A stretch of DNA of 64,000 nucleotides from Frigidibacter sp. SD6-1 (GCF_030143255.1 NZ_JARJNR010000005.1:248068-312067), one strand, 5' to 3'. Numbered from the stretch's first letter, positions 41,455 through 50,423 are shown. Numbers and translations are program-made. The notes: generated from the letters alone by a model not told the origin.

Positions 41455-41480
41455 AACAACCCATCATGCGCATTGGTTCC
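41455..41480 (-). promoter_or_regulatory. EcfG-like promoter for the glycine-zipper lipoprotein
   Basis: On the minus strand, GGAAC (41480-41476) and TGTT (41458-41455) are separated by 17 bases. The site is 29 bases before the start codon. Confidence 0.6.
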
Positions 41481-41505
41481 GCCCCGGCTGGTCTCAGTCG
41501 GCAAG

Positions 41506-41530
41506 GGAACTATCCGCGCTGTCGCAGGTT
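41506..41530 (+). promoter_or_regulatory. EcfG-like promoter for the permease/caa3 oxidase operon
   Basis: GGAAC at 41506-41510 and GGTT at 41527-41530 are separated by 16 bases. The site is 58 bases before ATG 41589, back to back with the promoter of the divergent lipoprotein gene. Confidence 0.6.
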
Positions 41531-41588
41531 GGTTTGCAGAACGACCCCGGCAAACGGGGTTCCCGCAGGCAGCCGAGGACCGGGACCC

Positions 41589-42650
41589 ATGGACGATCGC
41601 AACGGCCCGTTGCCGCATACCAGCGCGTTTGGCGTGGGGCTGGCGCTTCTGGCAACCACCGCTGGCGCACTGGCGCTGTGGAACCTGCAGGGGCTTGCAC
41701 TGGTGGTGTTCGCCGCAATCCTGATCGCGGTGCCGCTTGCGGCGGCGGCGGGCCTTGTGCGGCGCGTGCTGCCCGTCGGCCAGACGATCGCCGTCATCCT
41801 GACCATTGTCGTCTTCCTGGTACTGTTCCTGGGCACGATTGCCGCGATCGGCGCCCGGACAATCTCGGAGATCGCCGCGCTGTCCGCCGAAATTCCGGCG
41901 GCGATCGACCGGCTGGACAGCTGGATCGACCTCGGCAGCATCGAAACCTGGATCGCGGCGCGGGTGCAAAGCTCGGACGGCGCCTCGTCGGTCCTGAGCG
42001 GGCTTTCCGGGATGACAAGCATCGTGCTCGGCGCTGCCTCGGGCGTTCTTCTCGCGCTGGCGGGCGGGTTGTTCATCGCCGTCGATCCCGCCTGCTACCG
42101 CGATGGCTTTCTGCGCCTTCTGCCGCAGCGGTTCCGGTCGAAGGGCGGGCAGGTGCTGGACGCGACGGGCGCTGCGCTCAGGGCATGGCTTCTGGGGCAG
42201 GTGGTGTCGATGTTTGTCGTGGGAACGCTGACGGGCATCGGCTTGTGGCTTCTCGGAGTGCCGACGGCGATCGGCCTTGGCGTGGTCGCCGGGTTTTTCG
42301 AGTTCGTGCCCTATGTCGGCCCGATCGCCAGCGCCGTTCCCGCAGTGCTCGTGGCCCTTGCGGAGAGTCCGACGACGGCGCTTTGGGTTGTCTTGCTGTA
42401 CGTCGGCATCCAGCAGGTCGAAGGGGCGTTTCTGATCCCGCTGATCCAGCGCGAGGCCGTGAATCTGCCACCGGCGGTCACGGTCTTCTCTGTCGTTGCC
42501 TTCGGCATTCTCTTCGGCTTCCCCGGCGTGGTGCTGGCGGCACCGCTTACCGTCGTCGCCATGGTGATCCTGCGGCAGCTGTGGATCCCCTTCATCGATG
42601 CAGGACGCCAACGTGCCTGGTCGCGCGCAAGCCTTGCCGGGGAAGTGTGA
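41589..42650 (+). CDS. AI-2E family (PerM-like) transporter
   Basis: This 353-residue membrane protein has about eight hydrophobic segments and a soluble loop after residue 80. It matches the AI-2E/PerM family, with AAAGLVRRVLPVGQTIAVIL, LGVPTAIGLGVVAGFFEFVPYVGPI and LIPLIQREAVNLPPAVTVFSV. Members export small molecules or act as sodium/proton antiporters; the substrate here is unknown. Its stop codon is separated by one base from the CoxII start, so it shares a transcript with the oxidase genes. Confidence 0.85.
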   Translation: MDDRNGPLPHTSAFGVGLALLATTAGALALWNLQGLALVVFAAILIAVPLAAAAGLVRRVLPVGQTIAVILTIVVFLVLFLGTIAAIGARTISEIAALSAEIPAAIDRLDSWIDLGSIETWIAARVQSSDGASSVLSGLSGMTSIVLGAASGVLLALAGGLFIAVDPACYRDGFLRLLPQRFRSKGGQVLDATGAALRAWLLGQVVSMFVVGTLTGIGLWLLGVPTAIGLGVVAGFFEFVPYVGPIASAVPAVLVALAESPTTALWVVLLYVGIQQVEGAFLIPLIQREAVNLPPAVTVFSVVAFGILFGFPGVVLAAPLTVVAMVILRQLWIPFIDAGRQRAWSRASLAGEV

Positions 42651-42651
42651 G

Positions 42652-43650
42652 ATGCGTTCGCCCGGCACGAGGACATGGTGCGGCCCGCGGCTTCTTCGGC
42701 TGGCGCCGCTTCCTGTCCTGTGCGGCTGCGAGGGACGCCACTCCTGGCTGGCCGGCGCCGGGGCGGAAGCGCGCGCCATCGAGAGCTTGTTCTGGCCGTT
42801 CCTCATCGGCAGCGCGATTGTCTGGACCGCCGTCATGGCATTTGCCGTTTTCGCCTATCGTTCGGCGGCCTCCGACAAGGGCGAGAGGGTCGGGCGTGCT
42901 GTCATTCTCTGGGGCGGTGCCGTGGTGCCGACCATCGTGGTCGCCATGCTGCTTCTGACCGGTCTCCTGACCTTGCGGGCGCTTTCCGCAAGGTCGCCCG
43001 CGCTGACGGTGCAAGTCGACGGCGAGCAATGGTGGTGGCGGGTTGCCTACCGTGTCCCCGGGCAGGCCGAGGTTGTCACGGCGAACGAAATCCGCCTGCC
43101 GCGCGGCGAAACGGCCGAGCTGCTGCTGACCTCTGACGATGTGATCCATTCGCTCTGGGCGCCGGCGCTGGGCGGAAAGATGGACATGGTGCCGGGCAGG
43201 ACCAACCGGCTGACCCTGACGCCGCTGACCATCGGCAGCTGGGGCGGGCTTTGTGCCGAATATTGTGGCGCTGCCCATGCGCAGATGCGGTTCGAGGTGG
43301 TTGTGACGGAACCCGAAGCCTTCCGCGACTGGCTGGCCGACGAGGCGATGCCCGCAGCGCCAGAGGCGCTGTCGGAAGGCGGGGGACTGGACGCCTTTCT
43401 CGATGCCGGATGCGGGGCCTGTCATACGATCCGCGGCACCGAGGCGGACGGACCCGTCGGTCCGGACCTCACGCATGTCGGCGGTCGCGGCCGGATCGGC
43501 GCGGGCCTGGTCCCGCTGACCGCGGCGAATTTGTCGCGCTGGATCAGCCATACGGATGACGTGAAGCCCGGCGTCAGGATGCCCGCCTATCCGGACCTCG
43601 CACCCGAGGCGCTGGACCGGCTGGTCGCCTTCCTCATGGCGCTGAAATGA
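42652..43650 (+). CDS. ctaC: Cytochrome c oxidase subunit II with fused cytochrome c domain (caa3 type)
   Basis: The 332-residue protein has two membrane helices, then the CuA cupredoxin domain with DDVIHSLWAPALGGKMDMVPG and GLCAEYCGAAHAQM (Cys201, Cys205, His and Met ligands). A C-terminal cytochrome c domain follows with CGACH at 254-258 and an axial Met in VRMPAYP. This fusion marks a caa3-type oxidase. The N-terminus has a hydrophobic part ending in Cys (LAPLPVLCGCEG) that could be a lipoprotein signal. Its stop codon overlaps the next start (ATGA). Confidence 0.92.
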   Translation: MRSPGTRTWCGPRLLRLAPLPVLCGCEGRHSWLAGAGAEARAIESLFWPFLIGSAIVWTAVMAFAVFAYRSAASDKGERVGRAVILWGGAVVPTIVVAMLLLTGLLTLRALSARSPALTVQVDGEQWWWRVAYRVPGQAEVVTANEIRLPRGETAELLLTSDDVIHSLWAPALGGKMDMVPGRTNRLTLTPLTIGSWGGLCAEYCGAAHAQMRFEVVVTEPEAFRDWLADEAMPAAPEALSEGGGLDAFLDAGCGACHTIRGTEADGPVGPDLTHVGGRGRIGAGLVPLTAANLSRWISHTDDVKPGVRMPAYPDLAPEALDRLVAFLMALK

Positions 43651-46196
43651 CCGGCCTGCCAGACATCGGCCCCGCGCCCCCCGACGACGCCGCCCGCGAC
43701 CGGGCGGAGCGCGACGATCTGCTGGCTGCGTGGGAAACGCCATCGGGCTTCCGGCGTCTCTCGGCGGTCAACAATTCGCTGATCGGCAGATGGTATCTTG
43801 GGACCGCCTTCGGCTTCTTCCTGTTCGCGGGTGTGCTCGCCCTGATGATCCGCACCCAGCTGGCGGTACCCGACAACAGCTTCCTGTCGATGGAACTTTA
43901 CAACCAGGTCTTCACCCTGCACGGCACCGCGATGATGTTCCTGTTCGCGATCCCGATCTTCGAGGCGGTCGCGATCCTCATCCTGCCCGAGATGCTGGGC
44001 GCCCGCGACCTGCCCTTCCCGCGCCTTTCGGCCTTCGGGTTCTGGTGTTTCGTCATCGGCGGCACCTTCGTCTGCGGCTCGATCTTCTTCGGTGCGGCGC
44101 CGAACGGCGGCTGGTTCATGTATGCGCCGCTGTCCTCGGATACTGACCAGACCGGGATCGGAACCGACATCTGGCTTCTGGGGCTGAGCTTCATCGAGGT
44201 CGCCTCGATCGCAGCAGCCATCGAACTGATCGTCGGCGTTCTCAAATGCCGCCCGCCGGGAATGCGGATCAACCTGATGCCGCTTTACTGCTGGTATGTG
44301 CTCGTGGTGGCGGGGATGATCCTGTTCGCCTTCCCGCCCCTGATCGCGGGCGATCTGCTTCTTGAGATGGAGCGCGCCTTCGACTGGGCCTTCTTCGATG
44401 CCGACCGGGGGGGCGACCCTCTGCTGTGGCAGCACCTGTTCTGGATCTTCGGCCATCCGGAGGTCTATATCATCTTCCTGCCCTCCATCGCGCTGATCGC
44501 CACGATGCTGCCCGCGCTGGCCAGGACGCGGATCGTCGGGCATTCCTGGATCGTGCTGTCGGCCATCGGGGTGGCGTTCCTGTCGTTTGGCCTCTGGGTC
44601 CACCATATGTTCACCACCGGGCTGCCGAACATCTCGCTCGGCTTCTTCTCGGCCGCGTCCGAGGCGGTGGCGATCCCGACCGGCATCCAGATCTTCTGCC
44701 TGCTGGCGACGGTGCTGGTCGGGCGTGCCACCGCCTCGGTGCCGCTTCTTTTCGCGGGGGGCGCGCTTGCGATCTTCGTCTTCGGCGGGCTGACCGGGGT
44801 GATGGTGGCGGTGGTGCCCTTCGACTTTCAGGCCCATGACAGCCATTTCGTCGTGGCGCACCTGCATTACACGCTGATCGGGGGCATGCTGTTCCCGATC
44901 TTTGCCGCCGTCTACTACTGGCATCCGTTTGTGACCGGCCGGATGCTGTCGCCCCGCCTTGGCCGCTGGGCCTTCTGGCTGATCTTCGCGGGCTTCAACA
45001 TCACCTTCCTGCCCATGCACTGGACCGGTGTTCTTGGCATGCCACGACGTGTCTGGACCTATGCCGAGGAGATGGGCTGGGGCGCGCTGAACATGACCTC
45101 GACCATTGGCGCCTATATCCTCGCGACCGGCGTGGCGATCATGGTCTTCGACGTGGTGCGGCCGCGACGGTTCAAGGCCCCTGCAGGTGTCGATCCATGG
45201 AAGGCGCCGACGCTGGAATGGCTGCGCGAAGGGCCTGGCCACCCCTGGGGCATCCGCTCGGTACCCGTCATCACGACGCGCTATCCGCTCTGGCAGCAAC
45301 CGGGGCTGTTCGAGGAGGTGACGCGCGGCAAGTGGTTCCTGGCGGACGCGTCCGGCGGGCACCGCGAGATGATCGTGACCGATATCCTCGATGCGCGGCC
45401 GATGTTCGTGCAACGCGTGCCGGGACCGGGCTGGGTCACGATCCTGTCCGCGGCGTTCCTGGGCGCGGTCTTCATCCTCGCCACCTGGCACCTGTGGACG
45501 GCCGCCGTGCTGTGCGGCGGCGGCTTTCTGGCGACGGTGCTCTGGTGGCTGTGGACCGGAACGGGCGGCGTGCCACCCACGCCCGAACGCGATTGCGGTC
45601 GCGGCCTGATCCTGCCGCTCTATGCCAGCGGCAACGGATCGGTCGGCTGGTGGGCCATGTTCATCACGATGATCGGCGACACGACGGCCTTTGCCGGGCT
45701 GGTCTTCGCCTATGCGTTCTTCTGGACGGTGCATCCCGCCTTTCCGCCCCCCGGGTCCGAACCTCCCGGCCTGCCGACGGCGGCTTTGGCTGCGTTGAGC
45801 CTGAGCGTGGCCTGGCTGCTGATGACCGTGGCGCAGGGGGCAAACCGCGCCGGACGCGGGAGTCTTTCCCGCTGGGCGCTGGCGATCGTGCCGCTGGCCG
45901 CAGCCGCAGGGGTCGCTTCGCTGGTCCTTGCCGCCGGGGCGGTGGGGCTCGATCCGACACGCCACGCCTACGATGCGACGGTCTGGGTGCTGATCCTTTG
46001 GATCGGTGTGCATGTGGCCGTGGGCGTCATCATGGACCTTTACTGCCTCGCGCGGCTGATGGCCGGTCGGATGGACGCAAGCCACGATGCCGAACTGCGC
46101 AACAGTGTGCTCTACTGGAACTTCCTTCTGGTGCAGGCGCTGGTCACGATCGCGGTGATCGGTCTTTTCCCGCTGGTGTCAGGAGGCATCCGATGA
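43647..46196 (+). CDS. Fused cytochrome c oxidase subunits I and III (caa3 type)
   Basis: This 849-residue membrane protein joins the catalytic subunit I to subunit III. The subunit I part has haem-a and haem-a3/CuB ligands in FTLHGTAMMF, HPEVY at about 269-273 (the His-Tyr crosslink motif), VHHMF near 319 and HDSHFVVAHLHY near 396-407. The rest, from about residue 590, has the helices of subunit III (GWWAMFITMIGDTTAFAGLVFAYAFFW spans its middle). It reduces oxygen to water and pumps protons. Such I-III fusions are known in caa3 oxidases. It overlaps both neighbouring genes by four bases. Confidence 0.92.
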   Translation: MTGLPDIGPAPPDDAARDRAERDDLLAAWETPSGFRRLSAVNNSLIGRWYLGTAFGFFLFAGVLALMIRTQLAVPDNSFLSMELYNQVFTLHGTAMMFLFAIPIFEAVAILILPEMLGARDLPFPRLSAFGFWCFVIGGTFVCGSIFFGAAPNGGWFMYAPLSSDTDQTGIGTDIWLLGLSFIEVASIAAAIELIVGVLKCRPPGMRINLMPLYCWYVLVVAGMILFAFPPLIAGDLLLEMERAFDWAFFDADRGGDPLLWQHLFWIFGHPEVYIIFLPSIALIATMLPALARTRIVGHSWIVLSAIGVAFLSFGLWVHHMFTTGLPNISLGFFSAASEAVAIPTGIQIFCLLATVLVGRATASVPLLFAGGALAIFVFGGLTGVMVAVVPFDFQAHDSHFVVAHLHYTLIGGMLFPIFAAVYYWHPFVTGRMLSPRLGRWAFWLIFAGFNITFLPMHWTGVLGMPRRVWTYAEEMGWGALNMTSTIGAYILATGVAIMVFDVVRPRRFKAPAGVDPWKAPTLEWLREGPGHPWGIRSVPVITTRYPLWQQPGLFEEVTRGKWFLADASGGHREMIVTDILDARPMFVQRVPGPGWVTILSAAFLGAVFILATWHLWTAAVLCGGGFLATVLWWLWTGTGGVPPTPERDCGRGLILPLYASGNGSVGWWAMFITMIGDTTAFAGLVFAYAFFWTVHPAFPPPGSEPPGLPTAALAALSLSVAWLLMTVAQGANRAGRGSLSRWALAIVPLAAAAGVASLVLAAGAVGLDPTRHAYDATVWVLILWIGVHVAVGVIMDLYCLARLMAGRMDASHDAELRNSVLYWNFLLVQALVTIAVIGLFPLVSGGIR

Positions 46197-46564
46197 CCTA
46201 TCCTCGCATCATTGACGACGGCTCGGTCTGGATCGTGATCATGCCGCCGGTGATCTGGGCGGGACATTTCCTGGCCGCCTACTGGATCGCAGCGGTCTGG
46301 TGCGCGCGCGGGATGGGCGTTCTGGCGCCGGCGGCCTGGGCGATCCTCGCCCTGACGCTGATCGCGCTGGCGGCAATCGGCTGGATCGCCCGCATCGCGA
46401 CCGTTCGCTACGAAGGTCTCTTGCGGCACGAGGCGTCGATCGCCGATGACAGGGAACGGTCGCGCGAGCGGTTCCTCGGCCACGTGGCGCTGCTTCTTTG
46501 TGCGCTTAATGCGGTGGCGGTGATCTTCACGGCCGCCCCGAGCCTGGTGTTCGGCCAATGCTGA
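46193..46564 (+). CDS. Small membrane protein of the caa3 operon
   Basis: The 123 residues contain three hydrophobic helices: IVIMPPVIWAGHFLAAYWIAAV, AAWAILALTLIALAAIGWI and VALLLCALNAVAVIFTAAP. A charged loop (YEGLLRHEASIADDRERSRE) lies between the second and third. I cannot name it. Its position between the oxidase subunit and CtaG suggests an accessory subunit or assembly helper. AGGAGG precedes ATG 46193, and it overlaps both neighbours. Confidence 0.7.
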   Translation: MTYPRIIDDGSVWIVIMPPVIWAGHFLAAYWIAAVWCARGMGVLAPAAWAILALTLIALAAIGWIARIATVRYEGLLRHEASIADDRERSRERFLGHVALLLCALNAVAVIFTAAPSLVFGQC

Positions 46565-47136
46565 CCCCCGCGCGTATCCTGGCGATCGTCCTGCTGGCCG
46601 CGGTCTGGCTGTCGCCGCTGCCCGAATATGCCAGGGGCTCCATCATCGTGCATATGACGCTGCACCTGACGGTGATCGCAATTGTCCCAGCACTTCTGGC
46701 GCCGCGTCTGCCGCAGCGGCCCGGGCCCTTCGCGCTGGTGGTCGTTCTTCTGGCCGAGATGGCCGTTGTCTGGGGCTGGCATGCGCCCGCCGCCCATCTA
46801 TGGGCGCGGCTCAGCGGAATGGGTCTGGCGCTGGAGCAGGCAAGCTTCCTTGGCGCCGGACTGATGGTCTGGGCGGCGGCGCAGTCGGCCGGGCAGTTCG
46901 GCGGCGCACTCGTCCTCTTCGGCACCGTCATGCACATGACGCTCTTGGGCGCGCTGATCGGTCTTGCGCCGCACCCGGTCTATGGCGCGCTTTGCGCAGG
47001 CTGGTTCGGCCTGACGGCGCTTGAGGAACAGCAGGTCGCGGGCGCGTTCATGGCGGTGGCGGGCGGCGCGATCTATCTGGTGGCGGCGCTGGTGCGGCTG
47101 GCGCCCGCCCTGGCAGAGCCGGAGGCATCGCGATGA
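46558..47136 (+). CDS. ctaG: Cytochrome c oxidase assembly protein, caa3_CtaG family
   Basis: This 192-residue membrane protein has about six helices and belongs to the caa3-type CtaG family, distinct from the Cox11-type CtaG. Histidines lie in HMTLHLTVIAIVPALLAP, WGWHAPAAHLW and VMHMTLLGALIGLAP, as expected for a copper-handling protein. It probably helps insert copper into the oxidase encoded upstream. The protein is shorter than most family members, at 192 residues. It overlaps its neighbours. Confidence 0.83.
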   Translation: MLTPARILAIVLLAAVWLSPLPEYARGSIIVHMTLHLTVIAIVPALLAPRLPQRPGPFALVVVLLAEMAVVWGWHAPAAHLWARLSGMGLALEQASFLGAGLMVWAAAQSAGQFGGALVLFGTVMHMTLLGALIGLAPHPVYGALCAGWFGLTALEEQQVAGAFMAVAGGAIYLVAALVRLAPALAEPEASR

Positions 47137-48266
47137 GGATCGGCTGGCCCCATGTCGCACTTGGCCTTGCCGGGCTTGCCGTGGTTGCGGCCGGGTTCTG
47201 GTGGTTCGCACCCTACAACGTCGCTGCCTCGCAGCGTCACCTGCCCCCGGTCAGGGCCTTCCTGCATTCCTACATGGACAATGCCGTCGGCCGACGGGCG
47301 GCGGCGCTCGACCCTCCCGACTGGTTCAGGGCCGACGACCCCGCGCTGATCCGCCTTGGCGCGGCGCATTTCGCGACCGGCTGCGCCACCTGTCACGGCG
47401 CGCCGGGCCTGCCCCGCAATGCCATCGTCACCGCCATGCTGCCCGAACCGACGCTCATCGAAGAGACAGAGCATACCACGCGCGAATTCTACTGGCTGGC
47501 CCGGCACGGGCTGAAATATACCGGCATGCCGGCCTGGGCGGGGCAGGGCCGCGACGACGAGCCCTGGGCGGTGGCGGCATTCCTGTCGCGCTATTCCGCG
47601 CTCGACCCCGACAGCTATCGCGAGCTTGCCCATGAAGGCGGTAGCGCTGCGCCAGTCGGCGCTGCAGTCGCCTTCGGCGGCATGAGGGAATCTTCCAGAT
47701 CGACCATCGACAATTGCGCCCGCTGCCACGGCGCCGACGGCATGGGCCGCGACGGAACCGCGCCGAAGCTGGCCGGGCAGAGCGAGGGCTACCTTCTTGC
47801 CGCGCTCGACGCCTATGCCGCGGACCGTCGGCAGAGCGGGTTCATGGAACCGGTCGCGATTGCCCTGACCCCGCAGGAGCGGGCCGACCTGGCCCGGCGG
47901 TATTCCGCAATGGCGGCCGACCTGGGCACCGGCCAGCCTGGCAGGATCGCGGGCGATGTCCTGCGTGGCCGTCTGCTGGCAACGCACGGCGACGAACATG
48001 ACGAGCTTCCTTCCTGCATGTCCTGCCACGGCGCCGGGAAGGAACCGCCCGGGCTGGCCAGCGTGCCCCGCATCGCCGGGCAGGACGCGCGTTGGCTTGT
48101 CACATGGCTCCGGCTGTGGCGCGACGGGCCGATCCCTGACGGCCCGGCTGCCCGGCGGATGGCGGCGGCGGCGCGGAACCTGAGCGACCGCGACATCGCC
48201 GATCTGGCCGCCTTCTACAGCGCGGGCGCGAAAACGGAACAAGCCGGGGAACAAACTGCCCCCTGA
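47133..48266 (+). CDS. Membrane-anchored tri-haem cytochrome c
   Basis: The 377-residue protein has an N-terminal hydrophobic anchor or signal (VALGLAGLAVVAAGFWWFAP) and three CxxCH haem sites: CATCH at 84-88, CARCH at 195-199 and CMSCH at 295-299. Each is followed by a distal Met-containing stretch. It should sit on the periplasmic side and pass electrons to the CuA/haem c domain of the oxidase. It closes the operon. Confidence 0.87.
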   Translation: MRIGWPHVALGLAGLAVVAAGFWWFAPYNVAASQRHLPPVRAFLHSYMDNAVGRRAAALDPPDWFRADDPALIRLGAAHFATGCATCHGAPGLPRNAIVTAMLPEPTLIEETEHTTREFYWLARHGLKYTGMPAWAGQGRDDEPWAVAAFLSRYSALDPDSYRELAHEGGSAAPVGAAVAFGGMRESSRSTIDNCARCHGADGMGRDGTAPKLAGQSEGYLLAALDAYAADRRQSGFMEPVAIALTPQERADLARRYSAMAADLGTGQPGRIAGDVLRGRLLATHGDEHDELPSCMSCHGAGKEPPGLASVPRIAGQDARWLVTWLRLWRDGPIPDGPAARRMAAAARNLSDRDIADLAAFYSAGAKTEQAGEQTAP

Positions 48267-48272
48267 CATGTT
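48248..48272 (+). promoter_or_regulatory. EcfG-like promoter for the PfpI gene
   Basis: GGAAC at 48248-48252 and TGTT at 48269-48272 are separated by 16 bases. It overlaps the end of the cytochrome gene and is 34 bases before GTG 48307. Confidence 0.65.
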
Positions 48273-48306
48273 GGGGAAAAAACCACCGACCGCAAAGGAG
48301 GCACTC

Positions 48307-48867
48307 GTGCCCGATATCAGCAATGCCCGCGTACTGGTCCTGGCGACCCATGGTTTCGAACAGTCGGAACTGGAATATCCCGTGAAGCACCTGCGCGAGA
48401 AGGGGGCCGAAGTCTGCGTCGCAAGTCCCGATGGTCAGGACATCTGCGGCTGGAGCGACGGCGACTGGGGCGAGAGGGTGGCCGTCGACGCGAAGATCGG
48501 CGATCTGCAAGAGGGCGATTTCGACGCCTTGGTCTTGCCCGGCGGCCAGATGAACCCCGATATCCTGCGCACCAAGCCCGAGGCGGTGCGCATGGTGAAG
48601 GCATTCTACGACGCCGGAAAGCCCATCGCCGCGATCTGCCATGGCCCCTGGCTTCTGGTCGAAGCCGACGTGCTGAGGGGGCGCAGCGCGACCTCCTACG
48701 CCTCGATCGCGACCGACGTGAAAAATGCCGGCGCGGACTGGAAGGACGAGGAGGTCGTGGTCGATCAGGCGATCATCACCAGCCGCTCGCCCAAGGACCT
48801 GCCGGCCTTCGTTGCCAAGATCGTGGAAGAGATCGAGGAAGGCGCGCACAATAGAAGCGCGGCCTGA
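48307..48867 (+). CDS. DJ-1/PfpI-family protein
   Basis: The 186-residue protein has the DJ-1/PfpI fold: RVLVLATHGFEQSELEYPV at the front with the conserved glutamate, ALVLPGGQMNPDILR, and the nucleophile elbow IAAICHGPWLL with the reactive cysteine and following His. Relatives act as glyoxalases, deglycases or chaperones under stress. A GTG start at 48307 is chosen because AAAGGAGG stands five bases before it; the in-frame ATG at 48268 has no such site. Confidence 0.85.
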   Translation: MPDISNARVLVLATHGFEQSELEYPVKHLREKGAEVCVASPDGQDICGWSDGDWGERVAVDAKIGDLQEGDFDALVLPGGQMNPDILRTKPEAVRMVKAFYDAGKPIAAICHGPWLLVEADVLRGRSATSYASIATDVKNAGADWKDEEVVVDQAIITSRSPKDLPAFVAKIVEEIEEGAHNRSAA

Positions 48868-48877
48868 GGCGGACGGC

Positions 48878-49096
48878 ATGGAAAACCGCAGGAATTCGCA
48901 AGGTTCGGCCCGCGACGATGACAATCGCGACACGACCAGTCTGCCGGTTGCCGGTGGGACTGTCTCTGGCCAGGGACGGGCGGGCGGCAGGCTGGCCCGG
49001 GATGTGGGCACGCGCGACGAACTGAAGCGCGCCACCGAACGGCCCGCCGGAAAGACCCGCGTCCGCAAGGCCGACGAGGAGGACACTGGCGCATGA
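48878..49096 (+). CDS. Small hydrophilic hypothetical protein
   Basis: The 72 residues are very rich in Arg, Asp, Gly and Thr and should be disordered (RDDDNRDTTSLPVAGGTVSG, then GTRDELKRATERPAGKT). I do not recognise it. It starts ten bases after the PfpI gene and overlaps the next start codon (ATGA), so it is likely translated as part of this operon. The ribosome binding site is weak. Confidence 0.5.
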   Translation: MENRRNSQGSARDDDNRDTTSLPVAGGTVSGQGRAGGRLARDVGTRDELKRATERPAGKTRVRKADEEDTGA

Positions 49097-49542
49097 CCCG
49101 GATCGGCGCGAAAGCCTGGGTGCTGATCGCCGATGGCGAAAAGGCCCTGTTTCTGGAAAATGTCGGCGATGCGCGCGATCTGCATCTACAGGTGGTCCGC
49201 AAGGAAACGCAGTCAAACCCGCCCTCGGCCGAACAGGGCACCGACCGTCCCGGCCGGATGAGCGATGGACCATCCGGCCATCGCTCGGCCCTTGATGACA
49301 CTGACTGGCATGAGTTGGGCAAGCATCGCTTTGCAAAGGATCTGGCCAGGGATCTTTACCGATATGCCCTCGATGGCCGGTTCAGCGAGATCGTGATCGT
49401 TGCGGCGCCGGCTGTCCTGGGCGACCTGCGCAAGGAGCTGCATGAAGAGGTTCTGTCGCGGATCGTTGCCGAAATTCCGAAAACCCTGACCGGCCACCCC
49501 GTCCAAGACATCGAAAAGCTGCTGACCACCGAAACCGGATGA
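49093..49542 (+). CDS. Host-attachment-family (AtsR/baeRF-related) protein
   Basis: The 149-residue protein matches the family annotated as required for attachment to host cells. It has AKAWVLIADGEKALFLENVG, the GRHRSALD-like segment GPSGHRSALDDTD, and RFSEIVIVAAPAVLGDLRKEL near the C-terminus. The fold is related to the eRF1 central domain; its biochemical role in free-living bacteria is unknown. It lies in a stress operon behind PfpI. Confidence 0.82.
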   Translation: MTRIGAKAWVLIADGEKALFLENVGDARDLHLQVVRKETQSNPPSAEQGTDRPGRMSDGPSGHRSALDDTDWHELGKHRFAKDLARDLYRYALDGRFSEIVIVAAPAVLGDLRKELHEEVLSRIVAEIPKTLTGHPVQDIEKLLTTETG

Positions 49543-49578
49543 CCGTCCGGCAGCCGACCGCGCGTCCGCCCGCATCCG

Positions 49579-49604
49579 GGAACAAACCGGGCGGCAGCTG
49601 CGTT
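49579..49604 (+). promoter_or_regulatory. EcfG-like promoter for csbD
   Basis: GGAAC at 49579-49583 and CGTT at 49601-49604 are separated by 17 bases, a perfect match. The site is 30 bases before the start codon. Confidence 0.7.
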
Positions 49605-49634
49605 CACTCATCACATAAACGAAAGGAGATACCG

Positions 49635-49832
49635 ATGAATTGGGATCAGATCGAAGGCAACTGGAAACAGTTCAAGGGCAAGGTCCAGGCCAAATGGGGC
49701 GACCTGACCGATGACGATCTTGACCGGGTGAACGGCAACAAGCAGCAGCTTGCCGGCCTCGTGCAGGAGAAATACGGCAAAAGCCGCGAGGAGGCCGAGC
49801 GCGAGGTCGAAAGCTGGTCGCGCGGGCTCTGA
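49635..49832 (+). CDS. CsbD family stress protein
   Basis: The 65-residue protein is a textbook CsbD: MNWDQIEGNWKQFKGKVQAK, then WGDLTDDDLDRVNG and the closing EEAEREVESW. CsbD proteins accumulate under general stress in many bacteria, with unclear function. AAAGGAG lies eight bases before ATG 49635. Confidence 0.93.
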   Translation: MNWDQIEGNWKQFKGKVQAKWGDLTDDDLDRVNGNKQQLAGLVQEKYGKSREEAEREVESWSRGL

Positions 49833-49842
49833 GGACTGACGG

Positions 49843-50352
49843 ATGAACACGATGGAAAAGCTGCGCGCCGATGCGCGCGGCACCCTCTTCGACAAGCTCG
49901 AAGAGCAAAGGGTCGGCATGCTGGGTCTCGTCGGTTCCGACCAGCACATGCAGCCGATGACCCATTACACCGATGCCGCGTCCGCGGAAGTGTGGTTCAT
50001 CACCTCGTCCGACACCGATCTGGTGCGGGCGGTGGGGCTGGGCGTGCGTGCCCATCACTGCGTGATGACGCCCGACGGGGAGTTTTACGCCTGTCTGTCC
50101 GGAACGCTTGAACAAAGCGAGGATTCCCAAAAGCTCGACGAGCTTTGGTCACCGGTCGTTTCGGCCTGGTTCGAAGAGGGGCGCGACGATCCCAAGGTGA
50201 CGCTTCTGCGGTTCGCGCCGCAGGAGGCGGCGGTCTGGGCCAGCACCGACAGCGCCATGGTCTTCGGGCTGGAAGTCGCCCGTGCCAACCTCCAGTCCGA
50301 TCACAAGCCCGATCTGGGCGAACATATGATCATCCGCTTCGATGGCGGGTGA
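49843..50352 (+). CDS. Pyridoxamine 5'-phosphate oxidase-like general stress protein
   Basis: The 169-residue protein has the split-barrel fold of PNPOx-like general stress proteins (GSP26 type). It opens RADARGTLFDKLEEQRVGML and includes MQPMTHYTDAASAEVWFITS, VMTPDGEFYACLSG and PKVTLLRFAPQEAAVW. Such proteins bind flavin or coenzyme F420-like cofactors. It begins ten bases after csbD and should be on the same transcript. Confidence 0.85.
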   Translation: MNTMEKLRADARGTLFDKLEEQRVGMLGLVGSDQHMQPMTHYTDAASAEVWFITSSDTDLVRAVGLGVRAHHCVMTPDGEFYACLSGTLEQSEDSQKLDELWSPVVSAWFEEGRDDPKVTLLRFAPQEAAVWASTDSAMVFGLEVARANLQSDHKPDLGEHMIIRFDGG

Positions 50353-50423
50353 CAGGGCGGTTGCCGGGACAGGCTGGCATGAGTGTCTGGGCGCTGGCGA
50401 ATGATGGGCGCGCAAACAGCCGG

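Noticed and set aside
43587-46085. 832-codon minus-strand open frame opposite the CoxI-CoxIII gene
   Set aside because: The product is a His/Arg/Asp/Gly-rich artefact of GC-biased third positions; the plus-strand gene carries all oxidase motifs.
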